Of a stretch of DNA of 64,000 nucleotides, positions 17,876-29,556 are shown one piece after another. Position 1 is the stretch's first letter, and the number at the start of each line of letters is the position of its first letter. The DNA comes from Chrysoperla carnea (taxonomy: Eukaryota > Arthropoda > Insecta > Neuroptera > Chrysopidae). The stretch is taken from contig NC_058339.1 of assembly GCF_905475395.1 (NCBI RefSeq), forward strand, positions 35,845,172 to 35,909,171, in the 5' to 3' direction. Both the position numbers and the translations under genes were made by a program. The notes below the pieces were generated by a model. The model made no database searches and had not been told where the DNA came from. It saw only the letters and a program-made list of their open reading frames with translations.

Positions 17876-19754
17876 ATGTGTTTTTACTTAAAACCTCCAA
17901 GAGGTGGTTTACAACTTCATATATTAGAAGAAACTATTAATCAAAGAACAAATCTTTTAAATGATCTAATTAAAAAGAAAGATTTACCTACCAATTTTAA
18001 TTGTCTTATCGATGGCACGGCTCTTGATCGAACAGGACATTTTATACTACGAATTTTAAGTGTCAAGGAAGGTTCTACATTAGACTTTCTTCGCGGTGAA
18101 AAAATATTATTTTCTTTACGCTTAGATTCTTACGACTCTCATATGTTAAAAGTTATGTTTAATACTTGGATAAAACATATCAAAGATAATTTAGATCACA
18201 ACCAAATACCTCCAAAAAAATTAAAATTTTTAAATTTATTTTATAAACTTTGTTTACAGTTTTTGAGAAAGGATATTTTTGAGCATATTTTTTGTAATAT
18301 ACATTCAACGGAGTGTAATTTAATATATTTTGAAAGTAATTCAATTTCTAAGCATTTTTTTAATCAATTTTAGTAATTTTAAATATATTTTAGTTCCGTT
18401 TACGATTTGTATGAAGTTAATATCGTCGTTTGAAGTTGAAATGAGGAAAGGAATTGCTTTTATACCTTGCAGTAAATGGAAATTACTTTTACAAGAATTA
18501 TATATGTTTTATTTGAAATTAGAATGCGATCTGTTATTAAATAATTCGGGATTTTTAGAAGTATTTGATGATCCTAGATTTGAATATTTAATAGAAAAAC
18601 GGCGAAAAATTCAAATCGATAAGGATGTGCCTATTATAACAGTTGATAAAATTGAACAAGAAGTTGAAAAATTTCCTTTGTGCATGCAAATTTTACACAC
18701 AACTTTAAAACGCGAGCATAGATTACACCATGACGATAGGTAAGAGGTTTGACCATATGTCTGGTTAACTTATACGGGTTTTAATTCTATTTATATAAAT
18801 CAGATTAGAGTTAGTTTAATCTAGATGGCTTTAGCAGTAAAGCCTGCATTGACGTGGCATGTGATTACGTAGCGTCGATAGATTAGAGTTTTAAATTTTT
18901 TAAGAACTTTTGTACTGGGACACTCCGACTAGCTTGGTCGCGTGTACCTTCTCTATATCAAAGATATTAATGAAATTGTGTTATGAGAGAGAGCTTTCGC
19001 ATTCATTACGTATTACTCCAATCATCTTAGGGTTTACGCTCGGAATCAATCGGCTAATTTTTTGTACAAACCTTTATTTTGATAGTACAAATGTTGTCTC
19101 AAAAGTCACAAATGATAACGCATTCGCGTCGTTAGATATTCAAGGTCAAAGGTATCGAAAATAAGTTTTTTTATAAATTTCTCGTTTCTTTTGCGTTCAA
19201 TTGTATTAGCATTTATTATAAAATTTAAACTGAACGCCCGAATACTCAGTCAATAATAATTTTTATTTCATTTTAGAGTAAATTTAACATTATTTTTAAA
19301 AAATATCGGTCTACCACTAAACGAAGCAATAACGTATTGGAAATTAGAATATGATAAACCATCAAATCATTGTACATCGTGCTCACATCAATGGAAAGAT
19401 TCCGAAAAGCGTTACGTTTACAGTATACGACATATGTATGGTTTAGAAGGTAGTCGAAGAAATTATGGATGTAGAAATTGTACACAATTGCAAGATGATG
19501 CTGTTTCAGTACGGTCTTGTGGTGGATGTCCTTTTAAATTATATTCAAATTCAAGTTTAAAAAAACTTTTAGAAGAACGTAATTGTTCTGAAGAGATTAT
19601 CAATGGAATCTTAACAAGTCGAGTGCATGATTCAAGGGATGCATGTAAATTATTTGTAAAATACCAAAGACAAAGTAATCAATCCATGACTAATGTGAAA
19701 AATATTAACTTTTCAAATCCTGTTCAGTATTATTATTTAAATGAATTATTTTAA
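17876..19754 (+). CDS. PRIM2: DNA primase large subunit (PRIM2 type), divergent, 5' end uncertain
   Basis: Three exons recognised: 17876-18335, 18394-18739 and 19277-19754, giving 427 residues in phase. The subunit binds the small primase and DNA polymerase alpha and helps make RNA primers. The N-terminal part starts at a YLKPP motif comparable to FYLQPP in human PRIM2, which has ~35 residues before it. An in-frame stop precedes the ATG, so a small 5' exon is probably missing. Exon 2 carries IPFTICMKLI and GIAFIP. The [4Fe-4S] ligands of the C-terminal domain fit C250 (FPLCMQ), C334 or C337 (GCRNC), C353 (GCPF) and C392 (DACKLF), with spacing like human C287/C367/C384/C424. The YSIRH motif follows an unusual C301xxC304. 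Exons 1 and 2 are separated by a 58-bp intron (GTAATT…TTTTAG) that could be mistaken for a frameshift. The protein is clearly more divergent than the neighbouring proteins. Confidence 0.85.
18740..19276 (+). other. PRIM2 intron 2
   Basis: This 537-bp intron has donor GTAAGA and acceptor CATTTTAG; the split Arg codon (AG/A) joins HHDD-R to VNLTLFLKNIGL, as in the family. An 84-codon ORF inside (18910-19164) shows no family resemblance and is not called as a gene. Confidence 0.8.
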
Positions 19755-20156
19755 AATTTAAATACATATTTATTATCCATTTTGTGTTTTATTATAATTT
19801 TGGCCTTTGAAAACTAATTTTTTAATTTTGATCAAAAATGACGGGCGTTTTGTTTTAACGTGCGTGCTAGCAAAAAAATTTCCTTCTACATTTCTTACAA
19901 GGCCGAGCCGCAATCGGTCGTAAATCGAAAAACATCGCGACTCAATCGGGTCCGCACACGAATTTTTCGGTTTAGGAATTAGTGGCTATAAACAATGAGA
20001 AGATGTTAAGTTTAACGTGAAATTTGAAAAATATGACTCAAATTTAATACACTACGTATTTTTTTATTCAGAGATTTGTTTGCATTGTTTTTGATCTAAG
20101 TATCGAAGCTTTCCAAACCTTTTTTTAAACCTTTCTTTTAGTTTTGATGAGTTCTG

Positions 20157-20189
20157 CAGACACACATCTGATTGACAGATGTGTGTCTG
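20157..20189. repeat. Perfect 14-bp inverted repeat (hairpin), 5-nt loop
   Basis: CAGACACACATCTG is followed after ATTGA by its exact reverse complement CAGATGTGTGTCTG. A further partial echo (ATTGACAGAT) follows at about 20201. It lies ~400 bp downstream of the PRIM2 stop. It could be a relic of a foldback element; no transcript or function is implied. Confidence 0.8.
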
Positions 20190-21424
20190 ACAACTGACTG
20201 ATTGACAGATCAACGATAGATTTACCAAAATACCTAAGGGGATGAAAAACGGGGCCAAAGTTTGTATGGGATAACGTGATTCCTTGGTCCAATCTACTTC
20301 AAATTTTCTTGTTAGTGTATTGAATTAAAGAGTTTCTTATGGTCTTTTATGATTAAAATTTTATTCTTTATATATGACTGAATTGTCCGAATGCGGTCAT
20401 TACAGGACATCATATACAGTTTTTGATTTCGTTTCTGAAAAGGTTTTAAAAATATTCAGTTGAAAACAAATGCCTATATCGATTCGATTAATAATTTATT
20501 TTTATAATAATTTTTTATGCATATATAAATTGTTGATATATAATATTATGAATTACGTTATTAAAGTATTAAATAGGTATAATAATTATTTTATTAAATA
20601 TTAAATATTATTATATAAATATCACAAAGAGTTAACGTTTGAACAAAATTGTTTTGGTTTAAAAATTAATATCACATTAATTATAAGGTTTTTCTTTACA
20701 ATATTTTTCATAAAATTTTTGTATAAATGTTTGTAAAATTTGGGCAAGTATAATTATATATTAGTTATTCGTTGAGTACAGAGCCGAATTTAGTACCGCG
20801 AGACCAAATATTTATAAGTTTAATTAACAATTTTCCTGAAATTTGAAACAATTGTTCAATAGCTGGAAATTCATTACTCATTATATTTCTACGGAACTTA
20901 CACGGCCCTTATTTACCTGTTTATTTATTTTGCGATAATATTTGTTATAAAAAATTAAACTATTCATATTTATACAGTTATTCAAAGCATTTTGTTAATT
21001 GTAACTGCATTTCTCTCAAGAAGATTCATATCATTTCATTCTATTATTAATATGAATTTCCTTCCACATAATGATTTCATCATGTATGTTATAATATTGT
21101 CTATATTTTTAGATAAATAGTATTATTAATTTAAAATATCGACAATACGATGCCGTTGTGTGAAAATTCATTTTAATAAATCATATATTTCCGCGAGGGG
21201 TGTTGCTTTTAGTTCTGCACGCAACGAATAGTTTCAAATAATTCATATTGTAAATAAAATTATTTGGTATATATTAGCTAAATCAATTACTAGTACTAAC
21301 AAATTTTTAAAGTAGAAAAGTAATATTTTTAGTAGGATATATGTAATTTTAGTTTAAGTAGGGTATATGTAATAATTTACTTTGATAAATTTTTTTTTTT
21401 GTAAATTCCAAACATTTGATTTTC

Positions 21425-21658
21425 ATGAATACAACCGTAGTGGCCGCGTTATTTTTTGTTACCCTGTTTGCAGTTTCCAATTCTTTCCCTATGTTAACTA
21501 ATTTATACCAAACAATTTTATTTACAACGAGTAAAATCTATAAAATTTATATTGAGCCAGAATTCCTCAATATTATAAATATATACAAAAATTTTCGAGT
21601 AAAATTTAAAGTAGATACAAATAGATTTTTAAAGATCTTCTACTCGCCCAGAAAATGA
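21425..21658 (+). CDS. Possible small secreted peptide (signal-peptide-like ORF)
   Basis: A 77-codon ORF begins with MNTTVVAALFFVTLFAVSN, a textbook hydrophobic signal peptide with a small-residue cleavage region (AVSNS/F). The rest is lysine-, isoleucine- and tyrosine-rich and could be low-complexity translation of A/T-rich DNA, or the true exon may end earlier (a GTAAAA donor lies near 21530). I recognise no family, and there is no cysteine framework or glycine repeat. A signal-peptide-like start can arise by chance in T-rich DNA, so this is a weak call. Confidence 0.25.
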   Translation: MNTTVVAALFFVTLFAVSNSFPMLTNLYQTILFTTSKIYKIYIEPEFLNIINIYKNFRVKFKVDTNRFLKIFYSPRK

Positions 21659-23118
21659 ACATAACATTTACCGTTTTACTTTAGCCATGCGCAGAACGTA
21701 ATATCCTTCTAAATTAAGCTATGGCACATACATTTTCGAATTTCGAGCATAATCCTATTTGGCCTATATCGAGTCAATCACGAAAAACGTATCAAACTCC
21801 AGAATAATACAATTACAATTAGACACAGTACGTTCGTATCACCGACGCGTAACCAATTAAGAAAAAAGAAATGCGCATTGACAGATGTGACTTAGCAACT
21901 TCAAGTAATATGGTGGAGACTGGTGAAAAGAATGCGAGAGAGATGAACCAAGAGTGAGAGAGTGAATCAGCGCAAGATCATACCTTGTCTAATTGTACCA
22001 TGCGTCTTACGATAAGTAGCTGCCTCCAGCCGCTCGATATTGCTCAGTGTGTTTCGACACTCCATGTGTTTTAATAAAAATTGACACAGCAAACGATTAA
22101 AACAGTCGTATTACCCATTGAATGATTTAGTTTTAAATATTTTGATTTCATTTCTAGAGTTTAATGCGCTTCTCATGACTCATCCTGTATATCTTATCAT
22201 GTCTATATGAGTATACCTTTAAAAATTTGAATATTTGGTACGAGATGTTTGAAAAAAGTTTGTGCTGAGATATTCGCGATTTCATTATATATTTAAGTAC
22301 TATTAATTGCGATTAATTAAAAATTTAATTATTGTAATAATTCGTAGTTTATACGGGAGGTGTGTATTGAATCATTTATCTAGAACTGATCTCCTTACCA
22401 TCAATATTTTATTACAATTTTTAAATAGTTTTCGATCTCGATGATTCGAAACACACTCTGTGTAACTATTTTAAATACCTGAGAAATACATGTGTATAAT
22501 ATAATGAGCCTGTCTAAATTTTATCTTTTGATTTTAAAGCCGAATGTATATTAATGCCGGTGAACCTGCAAACGCCAGTGACGTCAACTTCACGGAGTAA
22601 CGCCACTGTACGGAGAAATACGGAGAAATTACATACAAAATGATTAATGGTTTTTCTTCCAACTTGTTGTTAATATATTGTTACATAATAATTTTACATA
22701 GAAACAAGCCAAAAAATGTGAATTTAGCGTGATTCCGATTGGTTCCCAGCCTCAACATATATTAAGACGTCACATCACAAGTCTTTTTTCATTCTAAAAT
22801 GAATTCTTCTAGATGAATTATTTCTTTCATTTGTATATGAATTTGTGGGAAAAAAAATTAAACTTTATATTTCCGTGATTATTATTCATGGTGGCTTTAA
22901 TAGCTTCGAATCATCAGGGAAATTTTCTTTAATGAGAATATAAAAAAATATTAATGGACAGGCTCATTTGAAATATAAATATTGCTAATATTGATACAGT
23001 GGGGGAAGTAATCGTCGTTTGAATCGCTGCTGAGCTTATTACTCATTATTTTAGACGAGAGCTATAATATAAAAATTCGATCACCCAGTTCTAACGCCAC
23101 TATATTGGTAAATTATTA

Positions 23119-25580
23119 TCAAATATTCATTTTTAATAAATTCATTGTGATTGCCGTCACTAATAATGTTAACCATACGATACCACAAACACCTCGAAGC
23201 GCTTTTATATACGTTGTTTGTTCACTTTTGGCATAAGTTCCTTTATATATAACAAATCCAAGAAAAAATCCATTTACTGCACCAGAATAATGTGCTGACC
23301 ATCCAATTTTTGGGTATACATTTCCATTATTATAAACATGAAATATTACATAACACGCATCAATAAATATTATAAAACATACTGCAGAAATTTGGATTAT
23401 CACATTTTTACGCCTACGATTCTAAAAAAAAAGTATTTTTTTTGTAATTTTTAATTTCTTCATTATTGCATTCCTATAATATACTAAACATATTATAATT
23501 TGTATTTTATAATTTTTCTACAAAAATAAAAAAATCAAAAATAACCATTTTAAAGAGGACCTTTTATTTAACAATAACAATGGTTTAGAAAGTAAATTTT
23601 AATGAACTAAAAAATAAGAAATAGATTTTCGCCTCAATTACTTACATGTGACTAAAATTGAACAAATTTTTTGAGGAATTGCGAAAGTTATAACTTATAA
23701 GTCGAATTTATGGTAGTAGAGTTTATCGATTTTCGTGCTGTATTGGCATACTGTAGACGTATGGAATATAAGGACGTCGATATTAAACTATAGTTTAATA
23801 TCGACGTCCTTATATATGTATTTGTATACATAGTGATAAAATTTAAAAAAAATAACTAATTATGCTGAAGATTTGGGCATGTTTTTTCGGAAATTTTTTG
23901 CTGTTCTCTCGAAAACTGACATGGAATCTCAAACAGTGTAAAGCGTTTGATATTGCAGGTCAAAGTTCAAATATAATAAATATCCTTCTTCGAAAGCTAA
24001 TTTTTGACGTAATATTAGCTTGAGAAGAGGGTCTACCGGATAAAAATATTCTTCCTCCCATCTTTTGAGTAGAATTTTTCTTTTGTACACAAAATTGAGG
24101 AAAAGTCTTTATTTATATTCAAATGTGTAAGGTATTTTTTAGAAATTTACTAGTAGTTATACTTTTTTCGTTAGGCGATTTTTTCGACAGATGTACGCTC
24201 TCGAACCCGTGTATTATTGTCTCTGTTAGAACTTTGACTCCCGCCCTAGAAAATCAGAAACTATTGAGAAAATTATTTTGCCATACGATAACCGAAGGAT
24301 TCAAATAGAGTTACGATAACAGGCTTAAACTGGTTTTCAGCAGACGTTGAATAAATAGATGGATATTAAGAAGCCATAGTAATTTGCAACAAAACTGTTC
24401 AAACATATGAATGACTGAAATTAGTAGCTTCTCATAGCCTAAATTTTTAATGGTTTACTTTTCCATAGACCATTGTTGGTTTTTTTAAGATTTAAGACTA
24501 GTTTTCAATAGCTTCAGTATTATTTACTTTGAGAAATTTTAACAAGGAAATCTCATGATAAAATTTTTATGTCTCTATTATGAAGAGAGAGAAACTTTGG
24601 AGAAAGATTTTGGTTGCTCTGACAGAAAACTAAATACCTATAGGTACTTACCATAAAACAGTCAGCACAATGTGATAAAAGTAACGCATATGTACCAGCT
24701 GATGCACCTATAACTTTCGTTTCCGTTTGAAAGATAAATGTTCCAAGTGTTCCAAATACAATACCAGCCATAAAAACAATTGCCGGTCGTATATTACCTT
24801 GATACCATTCTAAAGGCACTGCTACCACAAGTTGCATTGTTATGTTCATAAGTAAATGATAAATATCGGAGTGTATAAGCATGTATGTCATGTAACGCCA
24901 TATTTCTTGATTTTGATTGGGATCGAATACAAATAAATTGTAAAGTTTTTTGTATTTTGTAACGAATAAGATATGTATCAAAATCTGTAACAAATAATTT
25001 CGCATCAAAACAAGTAAAATAACTATTAATAGAATTATTTGTTTAAATACCCTACATATACTTAGCAATGGATTTAGAAATTTTTTGAGGAAGGCCTTGA
25101 TATCTCTTTTTGTTTTTGAGTTATCGTGTTGACAGACAGACGGGCAGACGGATAGACACTCGGAAATGGACTAATTAGGTGATTTTATGAACACCTATAC
25201 CAAAATTATGTTCGTAGCATCAATATTTTTAAGCGTCCAAACTTGGGACTAAACATAGTATACCTTGCATATGTCATATACATGGTATAAAAATATGCCA
25301 AAATAATTGTACTTACCTCTGAAATGGTAATAATTAATGTAAAATATGGTAATTTTGTATACCATAAATATTTCTTGTCTACTAATGATTTATTATTTTT
25401 TGGTGTGAAAAAGTTTGAATATGTTGAAAAGCTTGGTAACAAATGAAAATCCTCTTGTTGTGGTGTTTGTGTTAATGAGGTTGTACCAGAAATTAATAAA
25501 TCTTCGGTTGTAAATGTAAATGATGGTTTAATTAATTGTTGACTATCCGGACTAACACTTATCCCCCCTGGAAAGGCCAT
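23119..25580 (-). CDS. Rhomboid intramembrane serine protease
   Basis: Three exons in transcript order: 25580-25317, 24984-24652 and 23421-23119, all phase 0, giving 299 residues from the first ATG. Secretase-type rhomboids cleave transmembrane substrates within the bilayer; in flies, Rho-1-like members release EGF-receptor ligands. After a ~70-residue polar N-terminus, the first membrane segment spans the exon 1/2 join, followed by the L1 loop with DPNQNQEIWRYMTYM. HLLMN supplies the conserved His/Asn (N135). The catalytic serine is in GASAG (S183), and the catalytic histidine in GWSAHYSGAVNG (H243). A last hydrophobic segment near the C-terminus matches the extra seventh helix of animal Rho proteins. 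GASAG replaces the usual GASGG of Rho-1. The exon 1 ATG is preceded by TTTATAG, so a further upstream coding exon is possible and the gene may extend into the 25.6-35 kb region. Paralogue identity is unresolved. Confidence 0.88.
23422..24651 (-). other. Rhomboid intron 2, containing a perfect palindrome
   Basis: This 1230-bp intron lies between the catalytic-serine exon and the catalytic-histidine exon. It holds a 50-bp perfect palindrome (23766-23815, listed separately). A 61-codon ORF at 24123-24308 on the opposite strand has no recognisable content. Confidence 0.75.
23766..23815. repeat. Perfect 50-bp palindrome without spacer
   Basis: Two 25-nt arms meet directly at 23790/23791. The left arm starts ATATAAGGACGTCGA and the right arm is its exact reverse complement with no mismatch and no loop. 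Symmetry ends at the next base pair. It lies in rhomboid intron 2. Each arm contains GACGTC. Confidence 0.9.
25085..25295 (+). repeat. Dispersed repeat R1, truncated copy in rhomboid intron 1
   Basis: The stretch matches the right half of the R1 family, from CTTGATATCTCTTTT through GACAGAC runs, ACTAATTAGGTGATTTTATG, GAACACCTATACCAAAATT and TTGGGACTAAAC to the terminal CATGGTATAA. It lies antisense to the rhomboid gene and fills most of the 332-bp intron 24985-25316, ending ~20 bp from the 5' splice site. Confidence 0.85.
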
Positions 25581-28500
25581 CAGACCTATAAAGATGAAAT
25601 AAAATTATTAATTTCGAAAACTTATAAAGTAAAAATAATAAATATATTTTTTTAGATATAACAAGTTTTCAAGTAGATATTATAGTTTAAAGTTTTTTAA
25701 TTTTTACAAAATTTTCATTCTAATTTTACTTTCAAATGATTACTTGTATGAAATTTATAAAAAAAAACTTTTTTATTAATCATACATAATTTTTTGAAGT
25801 AGTTTTTCTGATTAAATTTATTAATGTATCATAAAATTTATTGATAACAAAATATCAATAAAAGTTGTATTAAATAAATAATAATTTTTATTTGATATTG
25901 TTTTAATTTTTTTTTTTGGCTCGATCAAGCATGATGTTAACATGTCCGATGGCGATAACGTATGTTAAAATGAATAAATAAACCTGCATAAACCACATAA
26001 GAATAAAAAAGTTTTTTGAAAACAACCAAAATCTTTATAAAAGAGAGGAAAGGTGGTCTGGAAAGTTGACATCTTCAAAAGACACATCCTTGATATTACC
26101 CCAATCTAAATAGCTATTTTCAATCAACCTTCTACTTCAATTTGAAGAGGGTGTACAGATGAAAAAATATTTGGACATTAAAAAAGAGGCAGTAGGTTGG
26201 GAAGCAGTTGAAATCCCCAAAAGGTACATTCTTGGCACTTATCCAACTTTACCAACTGTGTCATTAAAACCCACATTATGTATATATGCTCCGTGCAAGG
26301 GCGTGGGCTTTTTGGCACCGAATATACATACCGATTTTTCCGAAAAAATTGAGTTGGTTGGGTTCTGAAATTTTAATTCTTGCATTCAAAACTGGGACAC
26401 TATTACAGAAATTTTTTCGGCCTATTTATTCCAGGTCTATTTTTTCGGTCTATTTTCTCTAAATTCTATTAAACCCTCTAGCCCAGAAACACCCGTAAAA
26501 TAGAATCCCTAAATTTTAAACTAGCCCATGCAATACAAAATTTTTGGGATACCGTGACAGAGAAAGCGAAATTTTTACCGAAATTTTTTGTAGAGAATAA
26601 ACTATCAAGTCGACCATATATGATCACAAGTATGAATAATTTAAGCGGTGAAGTAATCTTAAAGTTTTTTTAAGCGTGAGTGCGCGTACTACAAGCATTG
26701 ATAGGGAAAAAATTTTCTCAATTAACTTTAATTATTTGGCTTGTGTCATCACTTTTCAGGAATGGATACCGTGCACATAATACTTATCAGAAAGGTTTAT
26801 AAATTTGTATCTGAGTCATTTTCAAATAATAAAAGCCTTTTTTCTTATTCAATTTTATACAATATTATCGAATAAATATTACAAAAAAAAAATCCTAAGT
26901 GCGTGACTAACCAACCGTATATAGGGCTCCGTAGTTATATATTTGAAACTTTAATATTTGGATATTTATACACGGTTTATCATTATAATCGATAAAAGCG
27001 GAAAAATCATGTAGGGCAGCTAAAACTCAGACAAATTTATCAAACAAGAAATGATAATATCTTAGGGGGGCATCTTTTAGACACATTGAATTTGATCTCG
27101 ATCTTTAGGGACATTTCGCGCATTCATCTCGCGTCAGTGATGGAAACGTAAAATAAAATGAAAAATAAAATTTGCCCAACTTTCCAAAAGCACAAAATAT
27201 AGGTACGCTAACTTGTTAGATAAAACCTGCATAGGCAGTATGTCGCCGTGTACACGCAAATTTTTTAAATATTTCCTGACTTTTTTATGGTTCATATACT
27301 ATTTATTAATATATATTATTTATTCACTTTTGGAGATAATAAAATGAAGACTCAATGGATTTCTCAATATAATTTAAAAAGAGGATTACTTAAAAATAAA
27401 TTATTTTAAGAAATTTGAAGCCATAATTTAAAAAAATTCAAAATTTTGAATTAAGTTGCTGCAAAAAAAATCGACATGAATTTTGATTTTCAAATGCTAC
27501 CTTTGAATTCAGATTAGTTATTGCTCCATAAAATTCAATCCATAATATCCACATATCACACTCAATAAGGCGCAGTATTTACGATAAACATTAATCTCCT
27601 ACATCACTCTAGGTTGGTTCGATAATTATTCACCACGAGAAAATTATGCACTCTTATTTGAAAATTTAAGAAAACAATTATAATTTGATTATTCAACTTC
27701 AAACTTAACTATTAATGATTTATTATTTCCAATAAAGACTTATTATAAACATTTGATGTATTTCACAACAATTAATGAACATATTTATCACTTTAATTAT
27801 TATCAATATTGACTTTATTTATAAATAAATTTCAAAATTCTAATAATTTATAAACAATAATTTTTAAAAGCAATTCTATCTTGAAAATACTTTGGCTTGA
27901 TATTTGAACTGCACTTATTCCCGCGCGTGTAAATTTCTTAATTCTAATAATAAATAATTTATAAAAATCTAATGAAAATAACTTGATTAGCTATATAATA
28001 AATAGTACTCGCAGGCGTGATACAAGTATATTATTATTATATTTAAAATAATAATTACAACATACGTAATTATATTAATTAATATTGGCAAATGATTTGT
28101 TTATAATTATTTTCAATACATTAAAAACATCTTGTTGGCTACTTTACTATTCATTGAATATTTGAATATATTGAATTGAATAATAATGTTTAAAAAAATT
28201 CTAATTCTAAATTTGTGAGTGCGGTGGTTTGTATATAATAATAAAGTGTGAAATATTATTTAAATAATTCTAATTTATACGAACATTATTTGAATATTTT
28301 ATTGTAAAATATGCGGTTTTATTTATATTTCAATGTTATAAAATTTACATGTATAGTGGTATTAAACCACACGATAGTAAACCTACAGATGTGTTATATT
28401 AATCTGTTTCACGACCGCAATTTTAACAAAATTAGGTAGTAAGTTATTAATAATATGTCTTTTTTTGGCAGTATCTGCCATTATCCAAGCGCGAATCTAT

Positions 28501-29268
28501 AGAAGGGAAGAATCGGGGCATAAAATATTATATTTATATAATATGACTTCTTTTCACAATGACAATCGGTTACAATGAAGGCTGGGGCCCTTTTGTATCC
28601 ACGAGACCCTGGACTGTAGCCTAAAAAACCCTTAAGTAGATTCACTCCAGAATCAGAGTAACTGTCCCCTTCAAAAAACTGAACCTTCCTAAAATGTAAG
28701 GAAGTCAACTATTTTCAGTAATTAGACAATTAAAAAAAATATCTAAAATTTAAAAAAAAGTTGGAGTCATAATACATATTAGATTCTAACACCTGGTAGC
28801 TAAAATGTAGAATGTCTCAATTTTTGTAGTTGAGATTTTTTCAATTTTTTCAAAGGGAAATTCTTTCTGTATCTCCGATTTGGATAAATATTATTTTCTA
28901 TCAGAAAGAAGGCACAAAAAATACAAAATCATATCTCGGGTATAATTAAACGAGCCAACGAGAATTTTTACCTAAAATCACATACCTTGTGTCTTTGTAT
29001 CTTGTATTATGCGAGCTGTAACTATACTCAATTGTCTAGAGAGACAGTAGCTTTATTTATGTATAAATTTATTTAGTACAATTTTTGGTAGGATTATAAT
29101 ATATAACAATTTGTTGATAACCACATCAAATTATTAGCGGGTTAAAAAGCCTGAAAACTACAGATTAAAGAGGTATATATCAAAATGAATAACCAAAGAT
29201 ATTCTTTCGGGCGTGAATATGAACCATATAAAATAAGGAAATATATTGTTTTCAAAAGCACGTTTGTT

Positions 29269-29556
29269 ATACCGATTGTAAGCTATTTCGTTTGCCATAT
29301 AAAATATATGAAGTAAGAAGAGTTTTTATGGACGTTCTTATGTATAAAACAAAGAGGGAATGTGTACTGTGTGTTATGATATGTTATGGTTATGTGTCAC
29401 TGTGCGTGATTGCTACTATGCATGTGTACAGCTTCAAGTGATGAGTTCGTGTATACACATACAATTCCTCTTTGTTTTATGCATGAGAACGTCCATAAGA
29501 ACTCTTCTTACTTCATATAATATAAATGGCCAACGATATGATTTACAAATAGTATA
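29269..29556. mobile_element. Foldback (MITE-like) element, ~95-bp terminal inverted repeats
   Basis: The left arm (29269-29365) and right arm (29450-29556) are near-perfect reverse complements over the inner ~60 bp (shared TATGAAGTAAGAAGAGTT, TATGGACGTTCT and ATAAAACAAAGAGG). The complementarity decays outward. The centre is short and rich in TGTGT/GTGTA. There is no transposase. A 66-codon ORF across the element is an accident of the palindrome. Target-site duplications are not clear. Confidence 0.85.

Larger units (their letters stand above)
19755..23118. other. Intergenic region between PRIM2 and rhomboid 3' ends
   Basis: This 3.4-kb region between two convergent genes contains a 14-bp-arm hairpin (20157-20189) and a possible signal-peptide ORF (21425-21658). 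A less A/T-rich block at about 21820-22080 could be an old mobile-element remnant but has no coding resemblance I recognise. The remainder is A/T-rich sequence without visible features. Confidence 0.5.

Noticed and set aside
18301-18400. Apparent frameshift in the primase gene (two overlapping ORFs in different frames)
   Set aside because: A 58-bp intron 18336-18393 with GTAATT donor and TTTTAG acceptor joins the frames, gives an Ile codon across the junction and restores IPFTICMKLI in the expected place. A pseudogene call is not needed.
26159-26368. 69-codon plus-strand ORF with less biased composition
   Set aside because: No domain, start context or splice partner recognised; it may be a decayed mobile-element fragment, but I cannot support any identity.
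28481-28708. 75-codon minus-strand ORF upstream of rhomboid exon 1
   Set aside because: It was considered as a rhomboid 5' exon. It shows no match to rhomboid N-termini and no clear donor leading to the exon at 25580.
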